This document shows, piece after piece, positions 44,262 through 50,831 of a DNA stretch of 50,831 bases. Both the position numbers and the translations under genes were made by a program. The notes below the pieces were generated by a model. It was given only the letters and a program-made list of their open reading frames with translations, searched no databases and was not told the origin of the DNA. The stretch lies in the NCBI GenBank assembly GCA_016795105.1, contig JAEUIH010000055.1, forward strand, positions 1 to 50,831, read 5' to 3'. Position 1 is the stretch's first letter; the number at the start of each line of letters is the position of its first letter. The stretch comes from Planctomyces sp. GTDB taxonomy: Bacteria; Planctomycetota; Planctomycetia; Planctomycetales; Planctomycetaceae.

Positions 44262-45855
44262 CATCCCGGCATCGACAAGCAACAGCCGACATGAAGAAGC
44301 GAAGAGCTCTCGTGAAGGCGAGAAGGGCCCGCGATTCACACGGCGAGCAACTCTGGCCGGGATGGCGGACGGCTTTGGCCTGTGTGCTCTGTCTGCCATG
44401 TTGCATCAGGACTCCGCTCTTGCGGGAACTTCACCCGCCGATTCGACATCGGCGGGAACATCACCTGCCGATTCGACATCGGCAGGAACATTACCAGTCG
44501 GAACTGCAGAGCCAACAAGTTCGCGGTTACGGACTCACCATCCCGCGACGGCGACCTCGGTGATCGAGATCTTTTGTCCGGGGGGGTTGAGTCATGTGGA
44601 CACGTGGGATTATCGACCGGAACTTGAGCGACTTCACGGACAGGCATTTGATGCGGAACTGGGAAAGCAGACATTTGCGGGTATTGCTGGCTCATATGCG
44701 AAGAGCTTTTGGCGATTTCGGCAGCATGGTGAAAGCGGTCGCTGGCTGAGCAGTCTGTTTCCACAGATGGCACAGCATGTGGACGAGATAGCATTTATTC
44801 ATTCGATGCAGAACAAATCAGCTCTGCATGGGCCGGCGATGTTCATGATGAACAGCGGCTTCATTCGTCCAGGTTTTCCGTGCATGGGCGCGTGGGTCAC
44901 ATATGGGCTTGGATGTGAAACCGACAACCTGCCATCATTTGTAGTGTTGCCGGATGTTCGCGGGTTGCCGCCCGGAGGATCGCTGAACTGGAATGCCGGA
45001 TTTTTGCCAGCCGTGCATCAGGGTACGGTGATTGATGCAGCGGAAGGCAGGCAGCCGGTTGCGAACCTGTTTCCGCCGGCCGAGGCAGTGAACGCTGATG
45101 GGCAACATGGGCGACAGTTTCTGGCAATGTTGAATCGCCGGCATGCCGAGCTTCGACCTCAGGATTCATTGCTTGAGGCGAGGATTGCAAGTTACGAGCT
45201 TGCCGCAAAACTTCAGCTGCATGCGCCCGAAGCAGCCGATCTTTCGAAAGAGACACAGACGATTCAGAGTCTTTACGGGCTCACCGATGAAGACGTTGGA
45301 CCATTTGGCCGCCAGTGTTTGCTGGCGAGGCGACTTGTGGAACGAGGCGTGCGGTTTGTGCAGATCTTCTGCGGGGCGGAGAACACCAGTTCGAAGAAGA
45401 TTCGTCCGAACTGGGATTCGCACGAAGACATTGTCCGTGACCATGGGTACTGGGGCAGAATTCTGGACACCGGGGTTCATGCGCTGCTGAGCGATCTGAA
45501 GCAGCGAGGTCTTTTGGAATCGACACTGGTGATTTGCACCAGTGAATTTGGCCGTCAGCCGTTTATGCAGGGCAAGCAGCGAGGACGTGACCACAATCCG
45601 GGAGCATTTACGGCGTGGATGGCAGGTGGAGGAATTCGCGGAGGCACCAGCTATGGCAGCAGTGACGCAGCCGGCTTTCAGGCCGCAGAAAATCCCTGCT
45701 GGTCCTACGATCTCCACGCAACCGCACTACACCTGCTGGGCCTCGACCACGAACGACTCAGCTACTACCACAACGGCATCCAGCGCCGCCTCACCGACGT
45801 TCACGGCCACGTCATCCCGGAAATAGTCCAAAGTACTCATCACGCTCCGCCGTGA
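44251..45855 (+). CDS. DUF1501 protein, partner of PSD1
   Basis: 534 residues from ATG at 44251, inside the end of the PSD1 gene. Tat-like TRRATLAGMADGFGL near residue 33. The core has IEIFCPGGLSHVDTWDYRPE, SGRWLSSLFPQMAQHVDEIA, FGRQCLLARRLVERGVRFVQ, NWDSHEDIVRDHGYWGRILD and VICTSEFGRQPFMQGKQRGR. Two oddities. An in-frame 10-residue repeat (GTSPADSTSA twice, about residues 60-80) encoded by palindromic DNA lies right after the signal. The C-terminal STHHAPP and the TGA stop are encoded by a dispersed repeat (45830-45967), so the native end was overwritten. Confidence 0.92.
   Translation: MWTNIPASTSNSRHEEAKSSREGEKGPRFTRRATLAGMADGFGLCALSAMLHQDSALAGTSPADSTSAGTSPADSTSAGTLPVGTAEPTSSRLRTHHPATATSVIEIFCPGGLSHVDTWDYRPELERLHGQAFDAELGKQTFAGIAGSYAKSFWRFRQHGESGRWLSSLFPQMAQHVDEIAFIHSMQNKSALHGPAMFMMNSGFIRPGFPCMGAWVTYGLGCETDNLPSFVVLPDVRGLPPGGSLNWNAGFLPAVHQGTVIDAAEGRQPVANLFPPAEAVNADGQHGRQFLAMLNRRHAELRPQDSLLEARIASYELAAKLQLHAPEAADLSKETQTIQSLYGLTDEDVGPFGRQCLLARRLVERGVRFVQIFCGAENTSSKKIRPNWDSHEDIVRDHGYWGRILDTGVHALLSDLKQRGLLESTLVICTSEFGRQPFMQGKQRGRDHNPGAFTAWMAGGGIRGGTSYGSSDAAGFQAAENPCWSYDLHATALHLLGLDHERLSYYHNGIQRRLTDVHGHVIPEIVQSTHHAPP
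44434..44486 (+). repeat. Tandem 30-bp palindrome inside the DUF1501 gene
   Basis: Two hairpins with identical TCGAC loops: CCCGCCGAT/ATCGGCGGG (44434-44456) and CCTGCCGAT/ATCGGCAGG (44464-44486). The stem difference is compensated on both sides. The 30-bp period keeps the reading frame and encodes the repeated GTSPADSTSA. Confidence 0.9.
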
Positions 45856-45967
45856 TGACGAACCCTCCCAACACCCGCGCACGCCGGACGCAGTCCAGCC
45901 AGCCAGGCAACGTCCACCAAGAGCGAACCCAGGGCTCATCATCACGATGGAGCGTGATGAGTACTTT
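45830..45967. repeat. 138-bp element with inverted AAAGTACTCATCACG ends
   Basis: Starts AAAGTACTCATCACGCTCC and ends GAGCGTGATGAGTACTTT. The interior is the reverse-complement homologue of 912-1045 (shared CCGGACGCAGTCCAGCC and GGCAACGTCCACC). It overlaps the last eight codons and the stop of the DUF1501 gene. Confidence 0.85.
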
Positions 45968-45997
45968 GGCAAGCTCGCAGGCAGGGTTGGAGTTTTA

Positions 45998-46070
45998 ACC
46001 ACGAACCACACGAAAAAACACAATCGGGTACTCCTGCGATTCTTCCGTCTTTTCCGCGTCTTCCGTGGTT
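45998..46070 (-). repeat. Dispersed hairpin repeat, copy 4, core inverted
   Basis: Core bounded by ACCACG (45998) and CGTGGT. The core matches 30453-30533 only as reverse complement (TCTTCCGTCTTTTCCGCGTC here, against GACGCGGAAGAGACGGAA there). Yet the flanks (left GCAGGGTTGGAGTTTT, right ACCCATCAC) match copy 2 in the direct orientation. Confidence 0.8.
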
Positions 46071-46085
46071 ACCCATCACGGTGGC

Positions 46086-46641
46086 TGCGCGCTGCGTGGT
46101 CTTTGGGCCGTGCCATGTGTTGAGTGACGTGGCGGGAGTCAGCGTTTGACAGAAAGGCTCATTCGCCTCTCCCCATCGTGCTCAGCGCAGCGGTGATCGT
46201 AATCGGATCCGCTTGCTTCGGCGCTTCAGGCTGCCATGCTATCACGAGTTGTACAAGCAGGGTCACCGTCGATCACATGCCAGTCGCCAACCCCCTGAAG
46301 GGGAAGACTCAGGAAGCCTTGGGCATCGCCCAAGGAATGCGGGTTGAACGAACGAAGCAGGTGGGCCGCCAGGTGGGGAGTAAAATGAAAAGCAAGAGAG
46401 ATTTGCAAGTCTCTAAAGTAAAGCTCCAGAGCATTGTTCTTGTAGAAGTCCGGTATTGACACCAGGGCACCTGGAGATATTCTACACCCTACACCCTACA
46501 CCATACACCCTACACCCTACACGCACGTTTCGGTCAAATGGTGCCCTGGATCAGGGACCATTCAACATGCCGATTCTGTTTCGAGTGGGGGTTTTCCTTC
46601 GAGTATCTCGGCTCTCTCGTTTCCTTTTAGGAGGTGTAGAC
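46086..46641. other. Gene-free region upstream of the peptide cluster
   Basis: No credible gene. It holds a decayed relative of the three-hairpin repeat near 46286-46345 (ACCCCCTGAAGGGG, then CCTTGGGCATCGCCCAAGG). A tandem heptamer tract lies at 46482-46522. A perfect Shine-Dalgarno AGGAGG sits at 46629-46634, 7 nt before the cluster's first ATG. An ORF-like frame at 46124-46459 runs through the repeat and is not considered coding. The cluster promoter should be in the last 120 nt but no clear -35/-10 pair was found. Confidence 0.6.
46482..46522 (+). repeat. Tandem CTACACC heptamers
   Basis: Nearly six units of CTACACC in a row, one varied to ATACACC (46503-46509). Simple-sequence tract, 120 nt upstream of the peptide precursor gene; its copy number could change by slippage. 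Confidence 0.9.
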
Positions 46642-47070
46642 ATGAGTAGGTCAAAACTGCTTTTGGTGATGTGTTTCGTCCTGGGCACCTTAACAATCTC
46701 ATCAGCGGAAAGTTCGAGTACAAGTACGCGGCAATTCACGATTGATGACCTGAAAGAGCTCAGGGGTGGTGGTTCAATCTGTCGCAGCGGCGACGTAAAC
46801 TGCGAGGGTGGGGGGTATACATGCGCAGGCTATGAAGGAGATTGCGCCGGATGGTTTCAGGAACAGGCGCTCATTGGAAACTGGTATTACTGCTTCCCAT
46901 GGTTTAGTGGAAGCTGTACCCTATCTTTGCCAAAGGAAGAATGTGTACGGGGTGTAGCGTGTAGATTGTCGGATGACGATCCGCCGATCTGCGAACCAGA
47001 TTATGACAATGTCTTTACGGTGATCGAAGGACATGAGAGCTGCTCAGATGGTCCGCCACCAATTCCCTGA
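46642..47070 (+). CDS. Cys-rich secreted peptide precursor with double-glycine leader
   Basis: 142 residues from ATG at 46642 (AGGAGG, 7 nt). Residues 1-22 form a Sec signal peptide (RSKLLLVMCFVLGTLTISSA). Then FTIDDLKELRGG (32-43) fits the double-glycine leader consensus position by position: hydrophobic at -12, -7 and -4, acidic at -8, Gly-Gly at -2/-1. The predicted core (44-142) has ten Cys (47, 54, 61, 68, 84, 92, 101, 107, 117, 134). The first four are exactly seven residues apart. It has many Gly and aromatic residues. No known family. First gene of a cluster that contains a C39 peptidase, which cleaves after GG. Could be a bacteriocin, signalling peptide or surface protein; function unproven. 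Confidence 0.8.
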   Translation: MSRSKLLLVMCFVLGTLTISSAESSSTSTRQFTIDDLKELRGGGSICRSGDVNCEGGGYTCAGYEGDCAGWFQEQALIGNWYYCFPWFSGSCTLSLPKEECVRGVACRLSDDDPPICEPDYDNVFTVIEGHESCSDGPPPIP

Positions 47071-47171
47071 TTGTCGAGGTTCGCATTTGGGCTTTGTGTC
47101 GCATCTGAGAGTCACTACGGATTCTCCTCGAGTGACGAACCAGACATTCTTTGGGTCGGAGAACGATCAAA

Positions 47172-48221
47172 ATGTGTCAAAAGACAATCTTCCTGTCTCT
47201 GTTGTTAATCGCAATCAATTGTCCTGCTTCCTATGGAGTGGATCACAACGAAGATGACAGAGTGATTCTCAGAGTGCTTGAGGCGGCAAATGATGAACAG
47301 ACATCGAATTCACGTCGCGGAGCGATGGATTTCGAACTTGAGAAGATCTGGTTCGTTGATGGAGAAGCCGGGGAACGGCGGTTTTTGTCAGGCACAATAG
47401 AGTGGGATGAAAACTATTTATACCTTGACGGAGAAAGAGACGAACGCAAGCCGGAGGCTGTCGGAGAGCTGAGGCGTCATGATCGAGTGAGAGTCGCTGT
47501 TGCGGGAGGCAAAGTTCTTGGCCTGCTCGATCGATTGAAGTTTTCGTCAGCGAGTGCAGATGGATCGCTGCTGGTTTTTGCACCGGAATCGATGTTGGCC
47601 AAAGCGGGGTTGGACTCACTTTATCCAAATCCAGAGAAGCTGTTGACGGACCCCAGAATCTTGTTAAACGGGAATCTTTCAACCAGTCTGTTTGCGACAA
47701 TGCGATCGAACGAATTGCCAGACAACCTGAAAGACGACAGATTAGTCGAAGTTTCAGACCGAAATGTAAAGCTTACATGTCGCTTTAGAAATGGCAGTTT
47801 GGCGACGCACACATTTGATCTGGGCCTGGGCGCCAGATGCACGGAAATTAAGGTCGCCGGCTACGACGGCAAATTCGAGACCATCCGGCGAACATGGAAG
47901 CAGACGGCCGAGGGACAATGGTACCCGGAAACCAGCACTCTTCACATGTCTCGTGATGACTTCGAAGGGGAGACGAACTTTGAGTGCCGGTTAACTGTCA
48001 AAGGACTGCGTCGGCTTGAGAAGAAGGCTATTGTGGCACCGTTGACTTTGACAAGTTTCGGTACCATCGCTCGAGGTACTTCGATTCAGGAAGTGTCGGC
48101 TGATGGCAACGTTCGGCATCGAAAACACCTGTGGAATGAGGGAGAAAATGCAGAACAGGAACTGGATAAACTTGCGGAGGAGTTGAGTCGTTCGGGTCTC
48201 GGCGCAAATGGAGAACGGTAA
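47172..48221 (+). CDS. Secreted protein of unknown function in the C39 cluster
   Basis: 349 residues from ATG at 47172 (GGAG 11 nt upstream; a TTG at 47151 is in frame). Signal peptide KTIFLSLLLIAINCPASYG. The rest alternates beta strands (VWFP-like pattern RRTWKQTAEGQWYPETSTLH, then FECRLTVKGLRRL). This resembles the LolA/RseB-type lipoprotein-carrier fold of planctomycete hypothetical proteins, but that is only an impression. No catalytic motif. Its TAA overlaps the next ATG by one base (TAATG), so it is coupled to the peptidase. Confidence 0.75.
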   Translation: MCQKTIFLSLLLIAINCPASYGVDHNEDDRVILRVLEAANDEQTSNSRRGAMDFELEKIWFVDGEAGERRFLSGTIEWDENYLYLDGERDERKPEAVGELRRHDRVRVAVAGGKVLGLLDRLKFSSASADGSLLVFAPESMLAKAGLDSLYPNPEKLLTDPRILLNGNLSTSLFATMRSNELPDNLKDDRLVEVSDRNVKLTCRFRNGSLATHTFDLGLGARCTEIKVAGYDGKFETIRRTWKQTAEGQWYPETSTLHMSRDDFEGETNFECRLTVKGLRRLEKKAIVAPLTLTSFGTIARGTSIQEVSADGNVRHRKHLWNEGENAEQELDKLAEELSRSGLGANGER

Positions 48222-48796
48222 TGATTCCCATCTGCCTGCTGTTGTTGCTTGTCGGCGATTCCGGCGGGGGAGGAGCGGCGTTACCCGTTGAGAATGATTG
48301 TGGTGTGAATTGCCTCTATGTGGCGATGAACGTGCTCACCCCGGATCAGACGGTCCGCTTGAAGCAGCTCCAGCTCCGACTGAAACCAGAAGACAAAGGG
48401 AATACTCTGGGAGAATTGTCTGAAGTGGCCATAGAGAATGGATTACAGGCAATGCCGCTTGTTACGTCGTTGGAAGCCCTGGAGATTCGAAAACGCCCGT
48501 TTGTTTTTATCGCTCACCTCAATCGCGGACATTTTGTTTTATTTGCTGACATCGCAGCAGATACAGTTACGATCGTTGACCCGCCTGGAAAGGCCATCGT
48601 CCCAAGAAGTTCATTGCCACTCGAATGGAGCGGCGCCGGGCTCATCGTTTCATCCTCCGAGATTGAGAATGAAGACTCTGTTCGCCGTCGTCTGTGGTGG
48701 ATCAGACATCGATGGAACATCTGCCTCGGAGTTGCCGGAGTGTTGGCACTCGCTTTGGGTACAAAGATTGCCTATTCGCGATGGAGATTGACATGA
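48221..48796 (+). CDS. Stand-alone membrane C39 (double-glycine) peptidase
   Basis: 191 residues. A short hydrophobic N-terminus (IPICLLLLLVG) precedes a C39-type papain-fold domain (about 22-150). The catalytic Cys27 is in NDCGVNCLYVAMNVL, His104 in NRGHFVLFADI and Asp120 in TIVDPPGKAIV. The order and spacing fit the bacteriocin-processing peptidases of ABC exporters. The Gln that usually lies six residues before the Cys is not seen (Leu21). A membrane helix (about 166-182) is at the C-terminus. There is no ABC transporter domain. Topology is ambiguous: the N-terminus suggests an extracytoplasmic domain, while the arginines before the last helix favour the cytoplasm. Likely partner: the GG-leader precursor. 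Confidence 0.85.
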   Translation: MIPICLLLLLVGDSGGGGAALPVENDCGVNCLYVAMNVLTPDQTVRLKQLQLRLKPEDKGNTLGELSEVAIENGLQAMPLVTSLEALEIRKRPFVFIAHLNRGHFVLFADIAADTVTIVDPPGKAIVPRSSLPLEWSGAGLIVSSSEIENEDSVRRRLWWIRHRWNICLGVAGVLALALGTKIAYSRWRLT

Positions 48797-49863
48797 AGTC
48801 GCGGATTCAGACAGGAACGACGATCTTATTGCTGTTCTTCGCCTCATTGATGTGGTTTCGATGGGACCGCTCGAACGACAAATCGCCTGCTTCAGATGTC
48901 GTGACTCGACCTCCAGCACCTTTAGAGGACGTTGACAACCATCCGACGGATTCTGTCCCGTTAATTGTTGCCTCTGAGAAGCAGGACCTCGGCAGGATTC
49001 GCGTTGGTGTAGATTCTGACGAGTTCGCTATTGAAATACTGAATCAGTCTGATTCGGAAGTTAAAATCATTCGCACTGAGGCAAGTTGTGGGTGCATGCA
49101 GTTGGGTGCCCTGAGCATCAATCCCATACCGCCGAACAGTACTGCAGAGTTCCGGGGCAGGCTGCGATTGAACAATGTTGGTCAGCAAAGAGCATTTGTG
49201 AGGATCTTTGCCGAGGGGCAGACTTTTGTACCAACGGTGGAATTGACCTGGGAGCCTCTGCTGGGAATTGATGTAAGCCCCAAACGGTTATTTGTCGACA
49301 GGATTCGTGTCGGAACGACAGTAGAACGCGAAGTGCGAATTTTTTCGACTGCTGAAGGAGACGCAGGAGATCTCATCGAGAGTATCGAAGTCAAACCACA
49401 GGAGTGGGTCGACCACAGAGTAACAGAGCGTGACGGTACGGCAACCATAGTGGTTTTGATACGAGCATCGGATTCGGCTGAGCGACGTCACGGCACGTTG
49501 AAAATCAAACTCTCCGGATACACCGACGCCGTTCGGATCCCGTTGGAATGGAATGTTGTAGACTCACTTTCGCTGGAACCTCGCTCCGTTTACAAAGGGA
49601 ACGTCAAACCTGAATCAGACATCACGACGACATTTGTCATTCGCGGCGCCAGATCGGTAACCCTTGAGAATAAAGACGTCATCAAAACGCACAGGATCGA
49701 AATGTCTTCGAGCCCTGTTGCAGATGGAGTTCTCTGCAGTCTGCGTTGCCTTAGTCCCTCCGATGCGGGCCTTTTCAGTCTGGATATACCACTCTCGATA
49801 ATAGATTCTGACGAACTTCAACAGGAACGCAGGTTCACCATGGCTGGAGTTGTGACGGAATAG
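48793..49863 (+). CDS. Membrane-anchored DUF1573 protein
   Basis: 356 residues from ATG overlapping the peptidase stop (ATGA); the longer frame to 48694 lies inside that gene. An N-terminal anchor (TTILLLFFASLMWF) is followed by a DUF1573 domain (about 55-150; LGRIRVGVDSDEFAIEILNQ, then ASCGCMQLG with the family's CGC). More immunoglobulin-like or ASH-like sandwich repeats continue to the C-terminus. The family function is unknown; it is common next to planctomycete C39 peptidases as far as I recall (not verified). It probably binds proteins at the envelope. Confidence 0.85.
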   Translation: MKSRIQTGTTILLLFFASLMWFRWDRSNDKSPASDVVTRPPAPLEDVDNHPTDSVPLIVASEKQDLGRIRVGVDSDEFAIEILNQSDSEVKIIRTEASCGCMQLGALSINPIPPNSTAEFRGRLRLNNVGQQRAFVRIFAEGQTFVPTVELTWEPLLGIDVSPKRLFVDRIRVGTTVEREVRIFSTAEGDAGDLIESIEVKPQEWVDHRVTERDGTATIVVLIRASDSAERRHGTLKIKLSGYTDAVRIPLEWNVVDSLSLEPRSVYKGNVKPESDITTTFVIRGARSVTLENKDVIKTHRIEMSSSPVADGVLCSLRCLSPSDAGLFSLDIPLSIIDSDELQQERRFTMAGVVTE

Positions 49864-49903
49864 AATCACTGGTGACATATGACCATGCGAGGAGACTTAT
49901 GCC

Positions 49904-50728
49904 ATGATGAAGTATGTGCGAACGACTCGGCAGACAACCCAGGGAAGCAAGTTTGAAGGCTTCTCAATTCTCGAAGTTGTCATCGTCATTGCAGTGATTT
50001 CTCTGTTGCTTGCGCTGGTTGTTCCTGCCATTCAGTCGGCTCGTGATTCAGCAAGGCGAATTGACTGCTCGAATCGAATGCATCAGATCGGATTGGCAGT
50101 CCAATTGTTCGAATCTGCTCACCGTGCGTTTCCATCCTCCGATCCCGACTGTGATGACCAGCCGTTCAGGGCAAAATTCCGAGGTTTAAAATCGTGGCAA
50201 TTTCAGTTGCTGCCTTACCTGGATCAAGTCGCCGTTTACGAGAAGCTGGAGGAGGCAAATACGATTCGCCGGGTGGACAGGCATCTCATGTTTCAACTTC
50301 CGATCCTGCATTGCCCCGCAGAAACGGTCGCCATTGGCATGAACTATCGCTTTTGTGCTGGTCGCAACTGCAGCGACACGTCCTATCACAACTCGCAGCA
50401 GTTGACTCGCGGTTTCGGTATCTCGGCATACACGGGCAGCTGTCGAGGAAAAAAGATCTCGGACATCACTGACGGATTGTCAAACACGATTTTGATGTCA
50501 GAGCGAACCTTGTCTGAGGAAAATACAGGCCATTTCAACCGATTTCGCGACATGTGGTTCTCCGGAGCAATTGAACTGGGGTTTGATCCATTTTCAAGGA
50601 CCGCTGATGATGCTGCCAACTCATGTGCTGCGGCTGAGGACACAACAAAGTTTTACTTTCCATATGTTGGTCACAATCTTATTACGTATGGCCTGTTTAA
50701 TTGGTTCTTCACGGGATTTAGTGGCTAA
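49904..50728 (+). CDS. DUF1559 prepilin-like protein, C-terminus atypical
   Basis: 274 residues (GAGGAG about 10 nt upstream). The prepilin N-terminus is GFSILEVVIVIAVISLLLAL, with cleavage expected after Gly19 and the usual Glu at +5 (residue 24). DUF1559 follows: SARDSARRIDCSNRMHQIGL, the mid-domain with several Cys, and KISDITDGLSNTILMSERTL. The usual C-terminal H-X9-DG motif is missing, and the last residues (FNWFFTGFSG) look unrelated. The DNA for them is directly repeated after the stop (50753-50777), so the end may have been rebuilt by a rearrangement. Pseudopilin assembled at the inner membrane. Confidence 0.85.
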   Translation: MMKYVRTTRQTTQGSKFEGFSILEVVIVIAVISLLLALVVPAIQSARDSARRIDCSNRMHQIGLAVQLFESAHRAFPSSDPDCDDQPFRAKFRGLKSWQFQLLPYLDQVAVYEKLEEANTIRRVDRHLMFQLPILHCPAETVAIGMNYRFCAGRNCSDTSYHNSQQLTRGFGISAYTGSCRGKKISDITDGLSNTILMSERTLSEENTGHFNRFRDMWFSGAIELGFDPFSRTADDAANSCAAAEDTTKFYFPYVGHNLITYGLFNWFFTGFSG

Positions 50729-50777
50729 CATTTTGAGGGATCAAATCGAGTTTTGGTTCTTCACGGGATTTAGTGGC
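50701..50777 (+). repeat. 25-bp direct repeat at the DUF1559 3' end
   Basis: TTGGTTCTTCACGGGATTTA continuing GTGGC occurs at 50701-50725 (inside the gene, up to the stop) and again at 50753-50777. The 27 bp between them carry the stop codon. No other gene is visible in 50729-50831. Confidence 0.95.
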
Positions 50778-50831
50778 ATGACAATAGTGGCCATGCGATC
50801 AGGAGGGTGGAGGCTGTGCATTCCTTGCAGA

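Noticed and set aside
46124-46459. 111-codon ORF before the peptide cluster
   Set aside because: It runs through a decayed hairpin repeat, has no ribosome-binding site and no recognisable protein pattern.
1-50831. tRNA, rRNA or a replication origin
   Set aside because: No T-loop plus acceptor arrangement, rRNA stretch or DnaA-box cluster was recognised on reading both strands; a tRNA search program would be more reliable.

Overview
The window is chromosomal DNA of a planctomycete (Planctomycetota, probably a marine Planctomycetales; genus not assignable by eye). The evidence is the set of families almost confined to that phylum: DUF1080, the PVC-type dehydrogenase with HEAT repeats and cytochrome c, paired DUF1549/DUF1553 and DUF1501 proteins, DUF1559 pseudopilins and DUF1573 proteins. 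The DNA also carries many palindromic intergenic repeats.

Layout. 1-398: trailer end of a CRISPR array of type I-C style, cut by an IS21-family remnant. 0.6-1.05 kb: dispersed repeats. 1.0-2.6 kb (-): CNNM/DUF21-CBS membrane protein fused to a PTS EIIA-like domain. 2.75-13.8 kb (+): secreted catabolic genes (DUF1080, a 1731-residue ceramidase-like/LamG/dehydrogenase/HEAT/cytochrome c fusion, a HEAT/beta-sandwich protein, a PQQ-type propeller), then a CLC-F type fluoride transporter and a MATE exporter. 13.8-19.5 kb: a class V aminotransferase and a divergent phosphonate locus (MFS + zinc alcohol dehydrogenase leftwards, FAD oxidoreductase + phnX rightwards). 19.6-28.3 kb: rhomboid-like protein, housekeeping genes rseP, dxr, miaB and efp, then epmB divergent from efp and an SDR. 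28.5-34.9 kb: secreted unknown, repeats, IS66 remnant, rlmN, a lipoprotein serpin, and gene debris (ArdC-like fragment, antitoxin with truncated toxin). 34.9-45.9 kb: DUF1501, a Tat-exported unknown, an LRR lipoprotein, an old yellow enzyme, and the PSD1/DUF1501 pair. 46.6-50.8 kb: a tight five-gene cluster of exported proteins.

The most interesting system is that last cluster. A Cys-rich small protein has a Sec signal peptide followed by a near-perfect double-glycine leader. It sits with an exported unknown, a stand-alone C39 (double-glycine) peptidase, an anchored DUF1573 protein and a prepilin-like DUF1559 protein. No C39-ABC transporter is present, so the genes suggest a processing route different from classical bacteriocin export.

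A second theme is the repeats. Several families of REP-like palindromes sit exactly on gene ends. In at least three genes the TAG stop codon is part of the GTAG tetranucleotide that begins a REP, and in others the stop codon lies in, or is completed by, a second palindrome family. One 59-bp site folds as a near-perfect cloverleaf, and one dispersed hairpin element occurs with its core in both orientations relative to its flanks.
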